NCBI GenBank assembly: GCA_944378225.1
Contig: CALWGE010000027.1
Span: 1-33,060, forward strand
Direction: 5' to 3'
Length of the DNA stretch: 33,060 nucleotides
Origin: an uncultured Merdimonas sp.
Lineage (GTDB): Bacteria; Bacillota; Clostridia; Lachnospirales; Lachnospiraceae
The notes under the pieces are model-generated. The model did not search any database. It was not told where the DNA came from and was given only the letters and a program-made list of their open reading frames with translations. The position numbers and the translations under genes are program-made. Below, in pieces: positions 16,341 through 24,498 of the stretch (positions are counted from its first letter, which is position 1; each line of letters begins with the position of its first letter).

Positions 16341-19313
16341 TTATGTCGTCCGCAGCGTATAACCGCTGCGCTTATCCAGTTCTGTCAGCCGCTTCTTGAT
16401 CTCCCGGATATCAATATTTACCGTCAGGTCCATCTGTTCAATCAGTTCGATGATACGCTCCAGTAATTCAACCATAATTGCCAGATACTGTTCACTCATC
16501 CCTGAACTGCCCGCCTGTGCGGCAATAGCCGCTGCACGGTCAGCCATAGCCTGCATCTTATCCTCCGGAGCAACAATCTCTCCTTGACGCCTGTTATCTC
16601 CAATCACGGCCAGTTGCGGCGTATTGGCCCGCACAAAACCGCCTTGTGCAAGGCGCGGAAGACTTACATGAGACAGAGTAGGCAATGACGGAATTCCCAG
16701 CAGTCCCCCAAGGGGTCCTGCCAGACTGTTTATTTTGCTGATCATGCCATTGATGCCATCAATAACCCGGTTTACCATATTCTCTACACCGGAAATAATG
16801 CTGTTTATGGACCCTTTGATAACACCCCATATCCCATCCCAGATGTTTTTTGTCTGATCTTTCAGTGTATTCCAGGCGCCAACAACTGCATCCTTCAGCT
16901 GAGTTGCCTTATCGCTGCCTGCAGCTCTCATATTTTCCCAGAGCGCTGCCAGTTCTCCGGAAATGGCATTCCAGATGGAGGAAGTCAGATTCCGAATCAG
17001 GTTCCAGATCTGCTCGAACAATGTCCTGATCCCATTCAATGCTGCTGTAACATTATTTTTTATCGTGTTCAGAATATTCCGGATGATATTACTGATTGTA
17101 TTTAGAACAGTATTTATGAGCGCCTGAATGGTATTCCAGATAGTACTTACAATGGTCTGGATGTTCAGCCAGGCTTCGCTCCATTCCCCAGTAAATACAT
17201 TTACCAGAAATTCAATAAATGCAGCCGCAATCTCTATGAAGTCCGTAAGCAGCGTCGACACGAAACTGAAGATTCCTTCGAATTGCGTCCACAAATCAGA
17301 CAGCCATGTTGAGAGTCCGGTAAAAAATGTTTCAAAAAGCCAGCTTACGAATGGACTTATGAACTCCCAGAAAACTGAAACAGCTTCTGTAGCGGCGCCC
17401 CAGAGATGCACAAATGCATCCAGAAGAGGCTGTATATAATCTGATGCCAATACAGAAAATCTGTCTGCTATCCAGTCCAGAGTAGGGGCGAGATACTCGT
17501 TATATGCATCTAAAGCGCCTGAAACGATTTCCTGCCATCCGGCAGAAAACCGGTCAAATGCAGGGTCTATATACTCATCATAAGTTTTGGATATCTCACT
17601 GAATGTGTTTGTAACAAGATCCGCCAGGCTTCCTGTCGCTGTCTCCAGAGGCTCAAGCGCGCCAGCAATAGTATCCTTTATCTTATCTTTATTCGATGAA
17701 AATACATCAGAAATCAGACGTGATATATTTGCAAAATCCCGGCTGACAATTTCCTCAGCCCCCAGCGCCGCATTGGAAAAAATCTCAATAATATCCGCGG
17801 TGATCTGCTGTCCAGTCTCTCCTTCAAATACCTTAAACACATCTGCAAAATCAACCGCAAAATTTCCCCACGCATTCAGGATATCCTCTTTTGCGTTAAA
17901 GCTTTTGACCAGCCGTTCCTTAATGTATCCCGCATTGCTGCTCAGATATGAATCCAGGCCGCCCAGCAGATTTGCCCCTATCGTAACACCGACGGAGGTA
18001 AAGGCTCCGGCTGTCTTTCCCAAATTTAGTGCAAAGGAGTCCAGAAGGCTGTTGGCTGCCTCCTGAACCGTCGAATCTGTAAAAATATCAAAGAGGCTCT
18101 TCTTGATTCCCTGCAGGGAATTCCGGATAATTTCAAGTCCTTCCTGATTCTGAAATCCTATCTGAAATCCTTCTTTGAATAGGGCCTGAAGCTCTTTTAC
18201 CCGGTCAATCAGTGCCTGATACCGCGCATCCAGTTCATCCATAGAAGAAGTATCCAGCTCTCCCATATCAAAGCCGTCCACATCGTATCCACTTCCGGCG
18301 CCGGAAGCGCTCGAACCGGTATCCGGATCAATGATATTCAGCTCATCAATTCCGGTTGTGACTGTCTTCAAGTCTTTTGCGGCCTGCTTTGCCGCACTGC
18401 CGGCTCCCGAGACCGCCGTCCCCGCATCATCCGCGCTCCCGGCCACCGCCTCCATTCCTGCTGCCGCCGCGGAAGTACCCCCAGAACCTTTCTTTCCAGT
18501 GATCAGCTCTGTGAAAGACTTAAAAGCATTGGCCAGGCTCATCAGCTTTCCAATAATCGTATTAATGACTTGGATTACCGGAGTCAGTACATTGATAAGC
18601 CCCTGTCCGATGGTTGCTTTCAGGCTGTCAAACTGTAGCTTCAGTACACGGACCTGATTTGCCCAGGAATCCGAAGTACGAATAAAATCTCCGGATGCAA
18701 GAGAAAGCTGGTCCTGCACAAACTGATACCGCAGGGCCACTTTTTCCGCTTCACTCATGGCCTGCGTGGTCTTTCCAAATCCATTGGCCAACGCATACTG
18801 ATCAAGAGCAGCCTGAGTCATAACTACACCCAGGTCCTTCAGCGTCTCTGTCTCTCCGGAAAATACGGATTTCAGCTTTGTATACGCTTCATCCTGGCTG
18901 ATGTTGTAAAAAGACGCCACATCGCCGGCCAGTCCAGTCAGAGTTGTGGACATCTCATAAGCGGCCTTCTCCCCAAATCCAAAGGCCTTTGCCATGGCAC
19001 CGAAGGTACCAGTGAACCGCTTTGCCATGGTCTCAGACAAGCCGAAGGACTGCGCTGCATTCTTTGCGAACTCATCTACCTGTCGAGACATCCGTGGAAA
19101 GGTCACATCCACCACATTCTGAACTTCTGCCAGATCGGAGCCCAGCTCGATGCACTGAGCTCCAAAATCCACAAGCTTTTTAACCGCGAAGGCTGCGGCC
19201 AGAGCTGCTCCGGCTTTTTTTGCCAGGGATTGAATTCCTGACATCTGCTTTTTAAAATCATTCTGATTTACAACCAGATCAAGGCCAATCTGACCTACGC
19301 TGTCTGCTGCCAT
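16341..19313 (-). CDS. Phage tail tape measure protein
   Basis: The 990-residue protein is the longest in the window and follows the tail chaperones, as expected. The N-terminal third carries the conserved TMP domain (AEVQNVVDVTFPRM, AKRFTGTFGAMAKAFGF, LAGDVASFYNISQDEAYTKL, FSGETETLKDLGV). A Gly/Ala/Ser-rich linker lies near 275-345. The centre has long helical and hydrophobic stretches with regularly spaced Trp (IWNTIQALI, IWNLIRNLTSSIWNAISGEL). The end carries the motif LAQGGFVRANTPQLAVIGD. At about 0.15 nm per residue it predicts a tail near 150 nm. No lytic domain was seen. AGGTG lies before the ATG. Confidence 0.95.
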   Translation of the reverse strand: MAADSVGQIGLDLVVNQNDFKKQMSGIQSLAKKAGAALAAAFAVKKLVDFGAQCIELGSDLAEVQNVVDVTFPRMSRQVDEFAKNAAQSFGLSETMAKRFTGTFGAMAKAFGFGEKAAYEMSTTLTGLAGDVASFYNISQDEAYTKLKSVFSGETETLKDLGVVMTQAALDQYALANGFGKTTQAMSEAEKVALRYQFVQDQLSLASGDFIRTSDSWANQVRVLKLQFDSLKATIGQGLINVLTPVIQVINTIIGKLMSLANAFKSFTELITGKKGSGGTSAAAAGMEAVAGSADDAGTAVSGAGSAAKQAAKDLKTVTTGIDELNIIDPDTGSSASGAGSGYDVDGFDMGELDTSSMDELDARYQALIDRVKELQALFKEGFQIGFQNQEGLEIIRNSLQGIKKSLFDIFTDSTVQEAANSLLDSFALNLGKTAGAFTSVGVTIGANLLGGLDSYLSSNAGYIKERLVKSFNAKEDILNAWGNFAVDFADVFKVFEGETGQQITADIIEIFSNAALGAEEIVSRDFANISRLISDVFSSNKDKIKDTIAGALEPLETATGSLADLVTNTFSEISKTYDEYIDPAFDRFSAGWQEIVSGALDAYNEYLAPTLDWIADRFSVLASDYIQPLLDAFVHLWGAATEAVSVFWEFISPFVSWLFETFFTGLSTWLSDLWTQFEGIFSFVSTLLTDFIEIAAAFIEFLVNVFTGEWSEAWLNIQTIVSTIWNTIQALINTVLNTISNIIRNILNTIKNNVTAALNGIRTLFEQIWNLIRNLTSSIWNAISGELAALWENMRAAGSDKATQLKDAVVGAWNTLKDQTKNIWDGIWGVIKGSINSIISGVENMVNRVIDGINGMISKINSLAGPLGGLLGIPSLPTLSHVSLPRLAQGGFVRANTPQLAVIGDNRRQGEIVAPEDKMQAMADRAAAIAAQAGSSGMSEQYLAIMVELLERIIELIEQMDLTVNIDIREIKKRLTELDKRSGYTLRTT

Positions 19314-19360
19314 GTATCACACCTGCCTTTTTCGTAAGACAGGCACATCGGCACAGCGTC

Positions 19361-19519
19361 TTAAAGCTTTAATTCAAATTCTTTTCTGCAGTCCTTATTT
19401 TTGCATTTGAAAAAGACGCCCCTGCATACGGCGCCTTCTGTCTTGATGGCATTGACCGGATGCCCGCAGAACGGACACCGGACTTTCTCTGCCCCTTTTA
19501 TTTTCTCAATGTCAACCAC
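19361..19519 (-). CDS. Small Com-like zinc-ribbon protein
   Basis: A 52-residue (or 49-residue) protein with a clear four-Cys zinc ribbon: RCPFCGHPVNAIK (Cys15, Cys18) and FKCKNKDCRKEF (Cys39, Cys44). It resembles the Com family of phage small zinc-finger proteins. It lies between the tail chaperone and tape measure genes. The start is unusual: the in-frame GTG (19519) sits within the GGAGGTGG ribosome binding site, while an in-frame ATT (19510) is at ideal spacing (8 bases) and overlaps the upstream stop region. Which is used cannot be settled from sequence. Confidence 0.7.
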   Translation of the reverse strand: MVDIEKIKGAEKVRCPFCGHPVNAIKTEGAVCRGVFFKCKNKDCRKEFELKL

Positions 19520-19868
19520 CTCCGCACATTGCGGCCATCATCCGTTCCAGCTCTTCCATCTGCTGCAGATACGTCTCCGGAGTCATCCTTGCGGCCTGCC
19601 TCTCCTGCCAGTCATCGTAGATTTTTCTCTGCTCTCTGGAGAACTGCTTGATAATTTTTTCATCTGTCTCAGAGCGGATAGCGACCACGCGCCCCAGAGG
19701 CGTCTCCGGAGCTATTCCGGCCAGCAGTTCATAGAATTCGTCCCAGCTGACCGTCTCAAATTCCTTTGTCTGGATTCTCAGCCCGTACTGCGTCAGAAAA
19801 CTGGAGACTATCAGCCCCCAGTCTTCAAATAAGTCATAGTACGGGTCAATGCTCTCCCCCGGAAGCAT
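19512..19868 (-). CDS. Tail assembly chaperone, Gp15 family (downstream frame)
   Basis: The 118-residue frame matches the bacteriophage Gp15 family of siphoviruses: YDLFEDWGLIVSSFLTQYGL, SWDEFYELLAGIAPETPLGR, and IRSETDEKIIKQFSREQRKIYDDW. Such proteins bind the tape measure protein during tail assembly and are commonly made as a frameshift extension of the preceding frame. Here the ATG at 19868 has AGGGG directly adjacent (no spacing), a poor ribosome binding site, and the frame overlaps the upstream one by 23 bases around a G-run. It is likely made at least partly as a fusion with the upstream frame. Confidence 0.85.
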   Translation of the reverse strand: MLPGESIDPYYDLFEDWGLIVSSFLTQYGLRIQTKEFETVSWDEFYELLAGIAPETPLGRVVAIRSETDEKIIKQFSREQRKIYDDWQERQAARMTPETYLQQMEELERMMAAMCGGG

Positions 19869-20142
19869 CCCCTATAATCAGCTTAATTGCTTCCTGGATC
19901 ACAACCATCAAATCTCTGAAGCTGAGCTTCATATTGTCAATCTCCCGGCGGGATTCCTCCGGGAAAATCAACTCATATGCTTTTATAACCTCTTTTACAT
20001 TCTGTGAATCCGAATCCATCAGGCTCATAGCCTTCAAAACGGTGGGAGCATCCGCCTTTACTTCCAGTTCCTTTCCTTTGATCAGAAGCTTCGGATTCTC
20101 ATCAAAGGTCAGTTTTTCCGTAATATCTACCGCTTTTCCCAT
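19846..20142 (-). CDS. Tail assembly chaperone, upstream frame
   Basis: A 98-residue helical, acidic protein (LLIKGKELEVKADAPTVLKA, FPEESRREIDNMKLSFRDL) directly after the major tail gene and overlapping the Gp15-family frame. This position and arrangement correspond to the gpG-type chaperone of siphoviruses. GGAGG lies nine bases before the ATG. It ends IIGDASGGEH, with the G-run in its last codons. Confidence 0.75.
   Translation of the reverse strand: MGKAVDITEKLTFDENPKLLIKGKELEVKADAPTVLKAMSLMDSDSQNVKEVIKAYELIFPEESRREIDNMKLSFRDLMVVIQEAIKLIIGDASGGEH
19856..19862 (-). promoter_or_regulatory. Candidate programmed ribosomal frameshift site (+1 or -2)
   Basis: In the overlap of the two chaperone frames the mRNA reads TCC GGG GGA GAG. 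The downstream frame is +1 relative to the upstream one. A glycyl-tRNA on GGG can slip one base forward and re-pair perfectly with GGG, or one on GGA can slip two bases back onto GGG. Either yields the upstream protein fused to the Gp15-like frame. Confidence 0.5.
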
Positions 20143-20162
20143 AATTCATATCCTCCTTTTTA

Positions 20163-20651
20163 TCAGCTGGTTTCCTGCTGGCCTGTACCTGACGGTTCAG
20201 ATGGTGCCGGCGTAAATGTCGGTTTTCCATAGCAGACTACTTCAAACTCCAGGGTATCGAGGTTTGTAGTATCTCCGCCTCCCGGCGTCGTGACATTCAC
20301 AACCGCATCACAGGCCAGCTTAGCTCCGGATACCATTTCCCACTCGAACTTTGTCATAACATCCTGTCCAAATTTCCAGGCAAGGCCGGCGATATAATCA
20401 TTTCCAGAGTCTCCTACAGAGCGCTTTCCCTTAAAGCTGAATGACAGCTTCTTTCCTGTCATAGCCGCCTTTGCCCATCCTTCGGCATCCATGGCGTACC
20501 ATTCCTCCACTGTGCCATCGATGGCAGGCGCAAAGTTTTCCAGATCCGCCGGCATGGCCATTTTATCTTCCGAACTGCTGGTACCCTCTATACCAAACTT
20601 GAATTTATTATTGTGTACCGGATACACTTTTCCTTTTGCTGCTTCAGGCAT
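20163..20651 (-). CDS. Major tail (tube) protein
   Basis: A 162-residue protein with the tube-protein pattern VHNNKFKFGIEGT...MPADLENFAPAIDGTVEEWYAMDAEGWAKAAMTGKKLSFSF (described here in parts: start near residue 13, DGTVEEW near 45, GKKLSFSFKGKR near 66) and a flexible Pro/Ser/Thr-rich C-terminus. The gene sits after the head-tail joining genes and before the tail chaperones. GAGG precedes the ATG by 8 bases. It would polymerise around the tape measure protein. Confidence 0.85.
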   Translation of the reverse strand: MPEAAKGKVYPVHNNKFKFGIEGTSSSEDKMAMPADLENFAPAIDGTVEEWYAMDAEGWAKAAMTGKKLSFSFKGKRSVGDSGNDYIAGLAWKFGQDVMTKFEWEMVSGAKLACDAVVNVTTPGGGDTTNLDTLEFEVVCYGKPTFTPAPSEPSGTGQQETS

Positions 20652-20661
20652 ATCTCAATCC

Positions 20662-21066
20662 TCACTTTCTCTGAAATATAAAATCCAGCCAGATCACATA
20701 TTCGTAAATACCATTATCGTCCGTTCCCACATCCACAGGCTCCGGAACCTGCAGAACTAAGAAACGTATTTCTTCTTCTCCTATCGTCAGGCTGGTTTCT
20801 TTTAACAGGGCATCGTATAATGCCCGAACTGACTTTTCTGATTCCAAAACATCCTTGTTCCAATGGACCAGAAGAGACACGCGCTTTGTGTCATACGAGG
20901 AATAATCCAGACCGCCCAGAGGAAGCGGCGGCGGGCCTTCTCCTTTCCGGTTGTACACACCGATGGATTTTTCCTTTTTATTATCGAGTTTTCCTATGTA
21001 AACCTTCTCATCCTCCGCAATTCCAAGCCCCGCAATATACCCGCGGATATCTCCCAGAGATAGCAT
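20662..21066 (-). CDS. Minor capsid protein 3-like / tail terminator
   Basis: About 134 residues, starting MLSLGDIRGYIAGLGIAE and containing VYIGKLDNKKEKSIGVYNRK, PLGGLDYSSYDTKRVSLLVH and RALYDALL, a pattern of the Minor_capsid_3 family, which corresponds to the tail terminator or completion protein in SPP1-like siphoviruses. I take the ATG overlapping the upstream stop (TGATG), although the GTG just before it is possible. It is one of three consecutive minor capsid genes. Confidence 0.72.
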   Translation of the reverse strand: MLSLGDIRGYIAGLGIAEDEKVYIGKLDNKKEKSIGVYNRKGEGPPPLPLGGLDYSSYDTKRVSLLVHWNKDVLESEKSVRALYDALLKETSLTIGEEEIRFLVLQVPEPVDVGTDDNGIYEYVIWLDFIFQRK

Positions 21067-21551
21067 CACAGCCCCGCCTCCTCTTTATAGAACTTTTTGA
21101 ATGCTTTCGGAGCAAAGTCTGCTTTGCTTCCGCCAGGCAGCCAGTCCTCGTACCATTTGCCTCGAGCATTGGGATTCTCGCCCTTATCAAAATGGTATTC
21201 CGGATGAAAATACAGCCGCCGGGCATATGGCGTGGAAGATACAAGCCTCGCTCTTCCATTGCTGGAATCGGTATAATCTACAAAGGTACTCTCATTCTGC
21301 AGGTGTCCGCCTCCATGAACTACCTCTTTTACTGTTTTCCCTTTATATTCTCTTCCGTTCTTTGCAAATTGCCCTCTTTTTCCATAAACTTTTTTCTCTA
21401 TTACTTCCGGATCATCAAACGGCATTACTTGAGCCTGCACTACATCTGTATGCAGCGCCTCAGCCGTTTTCTCCAGAGCAATCACAGACGCCCTCGTCAG
21501 CTCCCGGATGCGTGACATGTTCAGCTTAACTGTGGATTTCACCTGCATCAT
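21066..21551 (-). CDS. Minor capsid protein 2-like / head-tail joining protein (HK97 gp10-like)
   Basis: 161 residues, with KTAEALHTDVVQAQVMPFDD, ESTFVDYTDSSNGRARLVS and TPYARRLYFHPEYHFDK followed by GKWYEDWLPGG, typical of the Minor_capsid_2 family found with Minor_capsid_1 and 3 in Firmicute phages. It probably forms part of the head-tail connector ring or tail-neck junction. It overlaps its upstream neighbour by 4 bases (ATGA) with GGAGG just before the start. Confidence 0.75.
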   Translation of the reverse strand: MMQVKSTVKLNMSRIRELTRASVIALEKTAEALHTDVVQAQVMPFDDPEVIEKKVYGKRGQFAKNGREYKGKTVKEVVHGGGHLQNESTFVDYTDSSNGRARLVSSTPYARRLYFHPEYHFDKGENPNARGKWYEDWLPGGSKADFAPKAFKKFYKEEAGL

Positions 21552-21886
21552 ATCACCTCCAGCGTACAGAAATTTACGGTTCCGTCTGGGTTCCGGTTTT
21601 TCGTTCCCTGGACTATACGCCGTTCTTCCCCGAATACGGTTACAGTTCCGCTACTTAAAGACGGCATATCCGGAGCAATATCGCCCGGGAAAAGGGCTGT
21701 CCCTGTAATCTGCACCAACTTCTTCTCAGCCGTCAGAATTGTCTTGGCCTTATCCTGAAAATTACAGGTCAGTTCAAGATCGGCTGTGTATTTTGGCTGT
21801 CCCAGATTTGTAATCTCTTCCGATTCCAGATGGACGTGAATCTCTGTTTTACAGAGCCTTTTTGGCACTAAACATGGATATTTCAT
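21548..21886 (-). CDS. Minor capsid protein 1-like / head closure protein
   Basis: 112 residues with VPKRLCKTEIHVHLESEE, KYTADLELTCNFQDKAKTIL and a conserved late GTVTVFGEERRIVQGTKNRN, matching the Minor_capsid_1 family, proposed to act as the stopper or head closure ring. GAGGTGATTCC leads into the ATG. It lies between the adaptor-like gene and the next joining gene, in the usual order. Confidence 0.72.
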   Translation of the reverse strand: MKYPCLVPKRLCKTEIHVHLESEEITNLGQPKYTADLELTCNFQDKAKTILTAEKKLVQITGTALFPGDIAPDMPSLSSGTVTVFGEERRIVQGTKNRNPDGTVNFCTLEVI

Positions 21887-21890
21887 GGAA

Positions 21891-22277
21891 TCACCTCGCT
21901 AACCGACAGCACAGACCTGTCTGAGACAACAGAGCATACACATCCCGCTTCATAGCCACACCTTTCTCTGCGAACACATTCCAAGAATTCCCGAACTGTG
22001 CGGACACACCGTTGATGCTGTAGCCTGATAGGATTGTATTGATTTCATCGGCATTTTCATACTCGAATTCTGCCTGCAGACAGGTAACCTCACGGATGAC
22101 CTCTTGCTGAAAAGTGGACAGACTGGAAATTCCCCGGCCTACAATTCGGTTGTAGGTCAGGGAATCAATATGTCTGCTGGCTTGAGCCAGAGCCTTTTTC
22201 TGTTCATTTTCTGGGATCATGTGTCCTTCGAATGTATTCTGGTAATATTCCGGTGTTGCATAGGGTTCATATGCCAT
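21891..22277 (-). CDS. Head-tail connector (adaptor) protein
   Basis: With the start at ATG 22277 (MAYEPYATPEYYQNTF; GGTGAG upstream) the product is 128 residues, the size of gp6/gp15-type adaptor proteins that dock under the portal. Helical content is seen in EQKKALAQASRHIDSLTYNR and FQQEVIREVTCLQAEFEY. The longer frame upstream overlaps the preceding gene and is rejected. The C-terminus is Cys-containing (GLCCRLAR). Confidence 0.7.
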   Translation of the reverse strand: MAYEPYATPEYYQNTFEGHMIPENEQKKALAQASRHIDSLTYNRIVGRGISSLSTFQQEVIREVTCLQAEFEYENADEINTILSGYSINGVSAQFGNSWNVFAEKGVAMKRDVYALLSQTGLCCRLAR

Positions 22278-22278
22278 C

Positions 22279-22599
22279 TCACTCACCTGCTTTAGAAGCT
22301 TTTTCCCCTTTGTCCTCCTGCTTCTTCGTCTCTTTTGCAGCTCCAGCCTCAAGCTGTTCTTTCAGCACAGCATATTCCTTTTCTAAAGCGGCCTTTTCTT
22401 CTTTCAGTGCTGTACATTCTTTTTTCAAGGCATCTTCTTTTTCCTTCAGTGCCATATACTCTCCATATGACACAATTTTACCTCTTCCATAAGCAATTAT
22501 GGCTCCATCATCATCCAAGATATCAAAGCCGCTTTCCTCATAAAATTTCCGCTGCATCTCGTTAATAGTGTATACCTTGTTTCCTTTTACTGCCTTCAA
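22279..22599 (-). CDS. Phage protein with C-terminal coiled coil (head region, unknown)
   Basis: 106 residues. The N-terminal 50 residues form a compact domain (VKGNKVYTINEMQRKFYEES, GFDILDDDGAIIAYGRGK), followed by a long Lys/Glu coiled coil (EEKAALEKEYAVLKEQLEA) and a charged tail. It lies between the major capsid and the adaptor genes. Similar small proteins in clostridial prophages are uncharacterised; the N-terminal part resembles an SH3-like or FI-like head completion domain only loosely. Confidence 0.6.
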   Translation of the reverse strand: MKAVKGNKVYTINEMQRKFYEESGFDILDDDGAIIAYGRGKIVSYGEYMALKEKEDALKKECTALKEEKAALEKEYAVLKEQLEAGAAKETKKQEDKGEKASKAGE

Positions 22600-22614
22600 T
22601 TACCTTTCCTCCTC

Positions 22615-23505
22615 TCAAGCATGAGCTGTGATGTTCATTGCACATCCCTCAATTTTCTTTTCCAGAAGGAACAGATCTCCATAGCTTCGGTTCTGATACA
22701 GATAGCCATCTGCGGTTCTGGAATCCGTCCCCGGTGTGAAGAGCTTAATGTAGCTGTATTTATCTCTAGCTACCACACAAGACGGATGAATCAAAATCCA
22801 GTTGATCTGATCTGCATCTCCTGCCGCCACACAGCCATCTGTAAAATCGTATTTACTCTTCATTCTAGATGACGGTACCATTTTGATCTGAACATCGTCC
22901 AGGCTATGTACTTTACGGTTAATGCTAACAGGAGTGGTTACTGTTACGATTCTCTGGAGTCCTTCTGCTTCTTTTACAATCTTGTTCATTGTCGGTGTCA
23001 CATACAGGATTCTTCCTTCCTCCGGAACACCCGCATCATCCATCAGCGCCATCTCTGTGTCAAACTGCTCCAGGAAGACAGCTGCATCTACCGCAGTATC
23101 ATCGATTCTTCCGGAATACGTAGTTAACTCTGCATGGAGCTTGGAAAACCGATAGGAATCTTTTTCCGGAATTGCCTGTTCCTCTTCGAACGTATTCTGA
23201 ATATTAGCCACAGAAAGAGCTAGATTTGTCTCATCGATATCCATGGGATCAACCCAGAACTCGATATCTCTGTCATGCGCCAGCTTCTTCGGCTCCCAAT
23301 CATTTGACAACGTACCGGAATTAAATCCAATACTTCTGGTATGATCTTTGTACCCAGATACTGTGATCCTGGGAAGCTTAATTGTCTGTGCATTCAAAAA
23401 CTTTACCTGCTGGTTGCTCTTATCCAAAGCATCGGAACAAAGCTCTTTAGCATATTTCTGTTCCAGAAACTGTGTAAACTGTTCTGCATAGCTATAAACT
23501 GCCAT
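22615..23505 (-). CDS. Major capsid protein (HK97 fold)
   Basis: 296 residues, directly after the scaffold gene. The sequence shows features of the HK97-type capsid proteins of this phage group: an N-terminal MAVYSYAEQFTQFLEQKY, an E-loop-like KLPRITVSGYKDHTR region, a DIEFWVDPMDIDETN beta segment, and a late P-domain with WILIHPSCVVARDKYSY and QNRSYGDLFLLEKK. No N-terminal protease target is evident, in keeping with a separate scaffold. GAGAGG precedes the ATG. Confidence 0.88.
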   Translation of the reverse strand: MAVYSYAEQFTQFLEQKYAKELCSDALDKSNQQVKFLNAQTIKLPRITVSGYKDHTRSIGFNSGTLSNDWEPKKLAHDRDIEFWVDPMDIDETNLALSVANIQNTFEEEQAIPEKDSYRFSKLHAELTTYSGRIDDTAVDAAVFLEQFDTEMALMDDAGVPEEGRILYVTPTMNKIVKEAEGLQRIVTVTTPVSINRKVHSLDDVQIKMVPSSRMKSKYDFTDGCVAAGDADQINWILIHPSCVVARDKYSYIKLFTPGTDSRTADGYLYQNRSYGDLFLLEKKIEGCAMNITAHA

Positions 23506-23523
23506 TTTCTACCTCTCTTTCAT

Positions 23524-24171
23524 CTACTTCAGACCGAAAGCAGCTTTCAGCGCATCGTCATTCGCTTGCTGCTGGTTTCCTGATCCGGAAGCTCCCACCT
23601 GTATAAAGCCTGCTTGAGCTGCCGCCTGCGGCTTCAGAGCCGGAATATCCTCCAAGACCTTATTAAGCGATGTCTTCAACGTCTCTTCATTGATTTTCCC
23701 GTCCTGTCCCATCACCTGGCCCAAATCAGCCATTTTCAGGACATAAGGAATGGTTTTTGCATCGATTCCCAGTGTCACCGCCATCACTGTCGCCGCGCTC
23801 TCAATCTGCGCCTGCCGGGCCGCCGCCTGAGCGGCTGCCGCCTGCTTCTGGGCTTCCGTAACCTGTCCCTGAAGAGCATTCACATCCGGCTGGTTGGCTG
23901 CCTTCTGCTGCTTGAAAGCTGCGATAGCCTGCTCCACCTCCTGCTGGGAGAGCCCCTGCTGCTTAAAATAGGCCTTCAGAGCAGTATCCTCTTTGGCCGC
24001 CAGCGTACCTTCCAACATCTGCTGAATTTTAGCATAGTCGATTGCCGGTGTATTCTGCGTCTGCGTCTGCGGATTTGTGGGAGAATTCTGGTTTCCGTCT
24101 CCGACATTTCCCTCTCCGCCTCCGGATGACTCTGCGAATAACTGTAAATTTAACGGGAATTTTCTTTTCAT
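23524..24171 (-). CDS. Capsid scaffolding protein (GP20 type)
   Basis: 215 residues from the ATG at 24171 (MKRKFPLNLQLFAE, a start typical of the group; GGAG 11 bases upstream). A low-complexity Gly/Asn/Gln/Thr linker is followed by a helical coiled region rich in Ala/Gln (AIAAFKQQKAANQPDVNALQ, EAQKQAAAAQAAARQAQIE) and a C-terminal segment ending DDALKAAFGLK, the capsid-binding tail. It directs assembly of the major capsid protein encoded next. The in-frame GTG-like start 12 codons upstream is unlikely. Confidence 0.87.
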   Translation of the reverse strand: MKRKFPLNLQLFAESSGGGEGNVGDGNQNSPTNPQTQTQNTPAIDYAKIQQMLEGTLAAKEDTALKAYFKQQGLSQQEVEQAIAAFKQQKAANQPDVNALQGQVTEAQKQAAAAQAAARQAQIESAATVMAVTLGIDAKTIPYVLKMADLGQVMGQDGKINEETLKTSLNKVLEDIPALKPQAAAQAGFIQVGASGSGNQQQANDDALKAAFGLK

Positions 24172-24280
24172 ATTGTTTCGTGCTCCTTTCCATTTTGAGA
24201 GTGTCACTCTTTACTGCTTATCCATTTTCATCGGTGTCACCGGCCGCGCAGCAGTTTATTGCCATGCTCGCGTTTGGGCA

Positions 24281-24314
24281 TAAAAAGAACACCGATCTGG
24301 TTATGACCGGTGCC
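24281..24314 (-). terminator. Probable intrinsic terminator inside the late operon
   Basis: On the minus strand CACCGGTC pairs with GATCGGTG (one G-T pair, 7-base loop) and is followed by TTCTTTTT. It lies directly after the 59-residue gene and before scaffold, so capsid and tail genes depend on read-through, antitermination or a separate promoter, which I could not find in the next 100 bases. Confidence 0.6.
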
Positions 24315-24318
24315 CTCT

Positions 24319-24498
24319 TTATTTCTTTGGAATATCATAGTGTGTTCTCAGAACATTTCTGCTCAGTCCGAACTTTTTGAGCATCCTCTCCAAAAGCTCT
24401 TTTTCTTCCTGTGTGTAAGGGACATTTTTTTCACTGTGTTCGGCAAGATACTTTACCAGCTCCTCTTCCGAACTGATATTTCTTAAGCTCTCATCCAT
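24319..24498 (-). CDS. 59-residue acidic protein, candidate immunity protein for the upstream MuF-zincin
   Basis: A small helical, charged protein (residues include SSEEELVKYLAEHSEKNVPY and TQEEKELLERMLKKFGLS) of unknown family. I take the ATG at 24498, seven bases after GGAG; the start overlaps the end of the minor head/zincin gene by 8 bases. A small gene immediately downstream of a toxin-tailed MuF gene is the usual place of its immunity gene, and a terminator follows. The role is inference from position and size only. Confidence 0.6.
   Translation of the reverse strand: MDESLRNISSEEELVKYLAEHSEKNVPYTQEEKELLERMLKKFGLSRNVLRTHYDIPKK

Noticed and set aside
18331-18657. Ala/Pro-rich plus-strand frame opposite the tape measure gene
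   Set aside because: Produced by the Gly/Ala/Ser linker of the tape measure protein read backwards.
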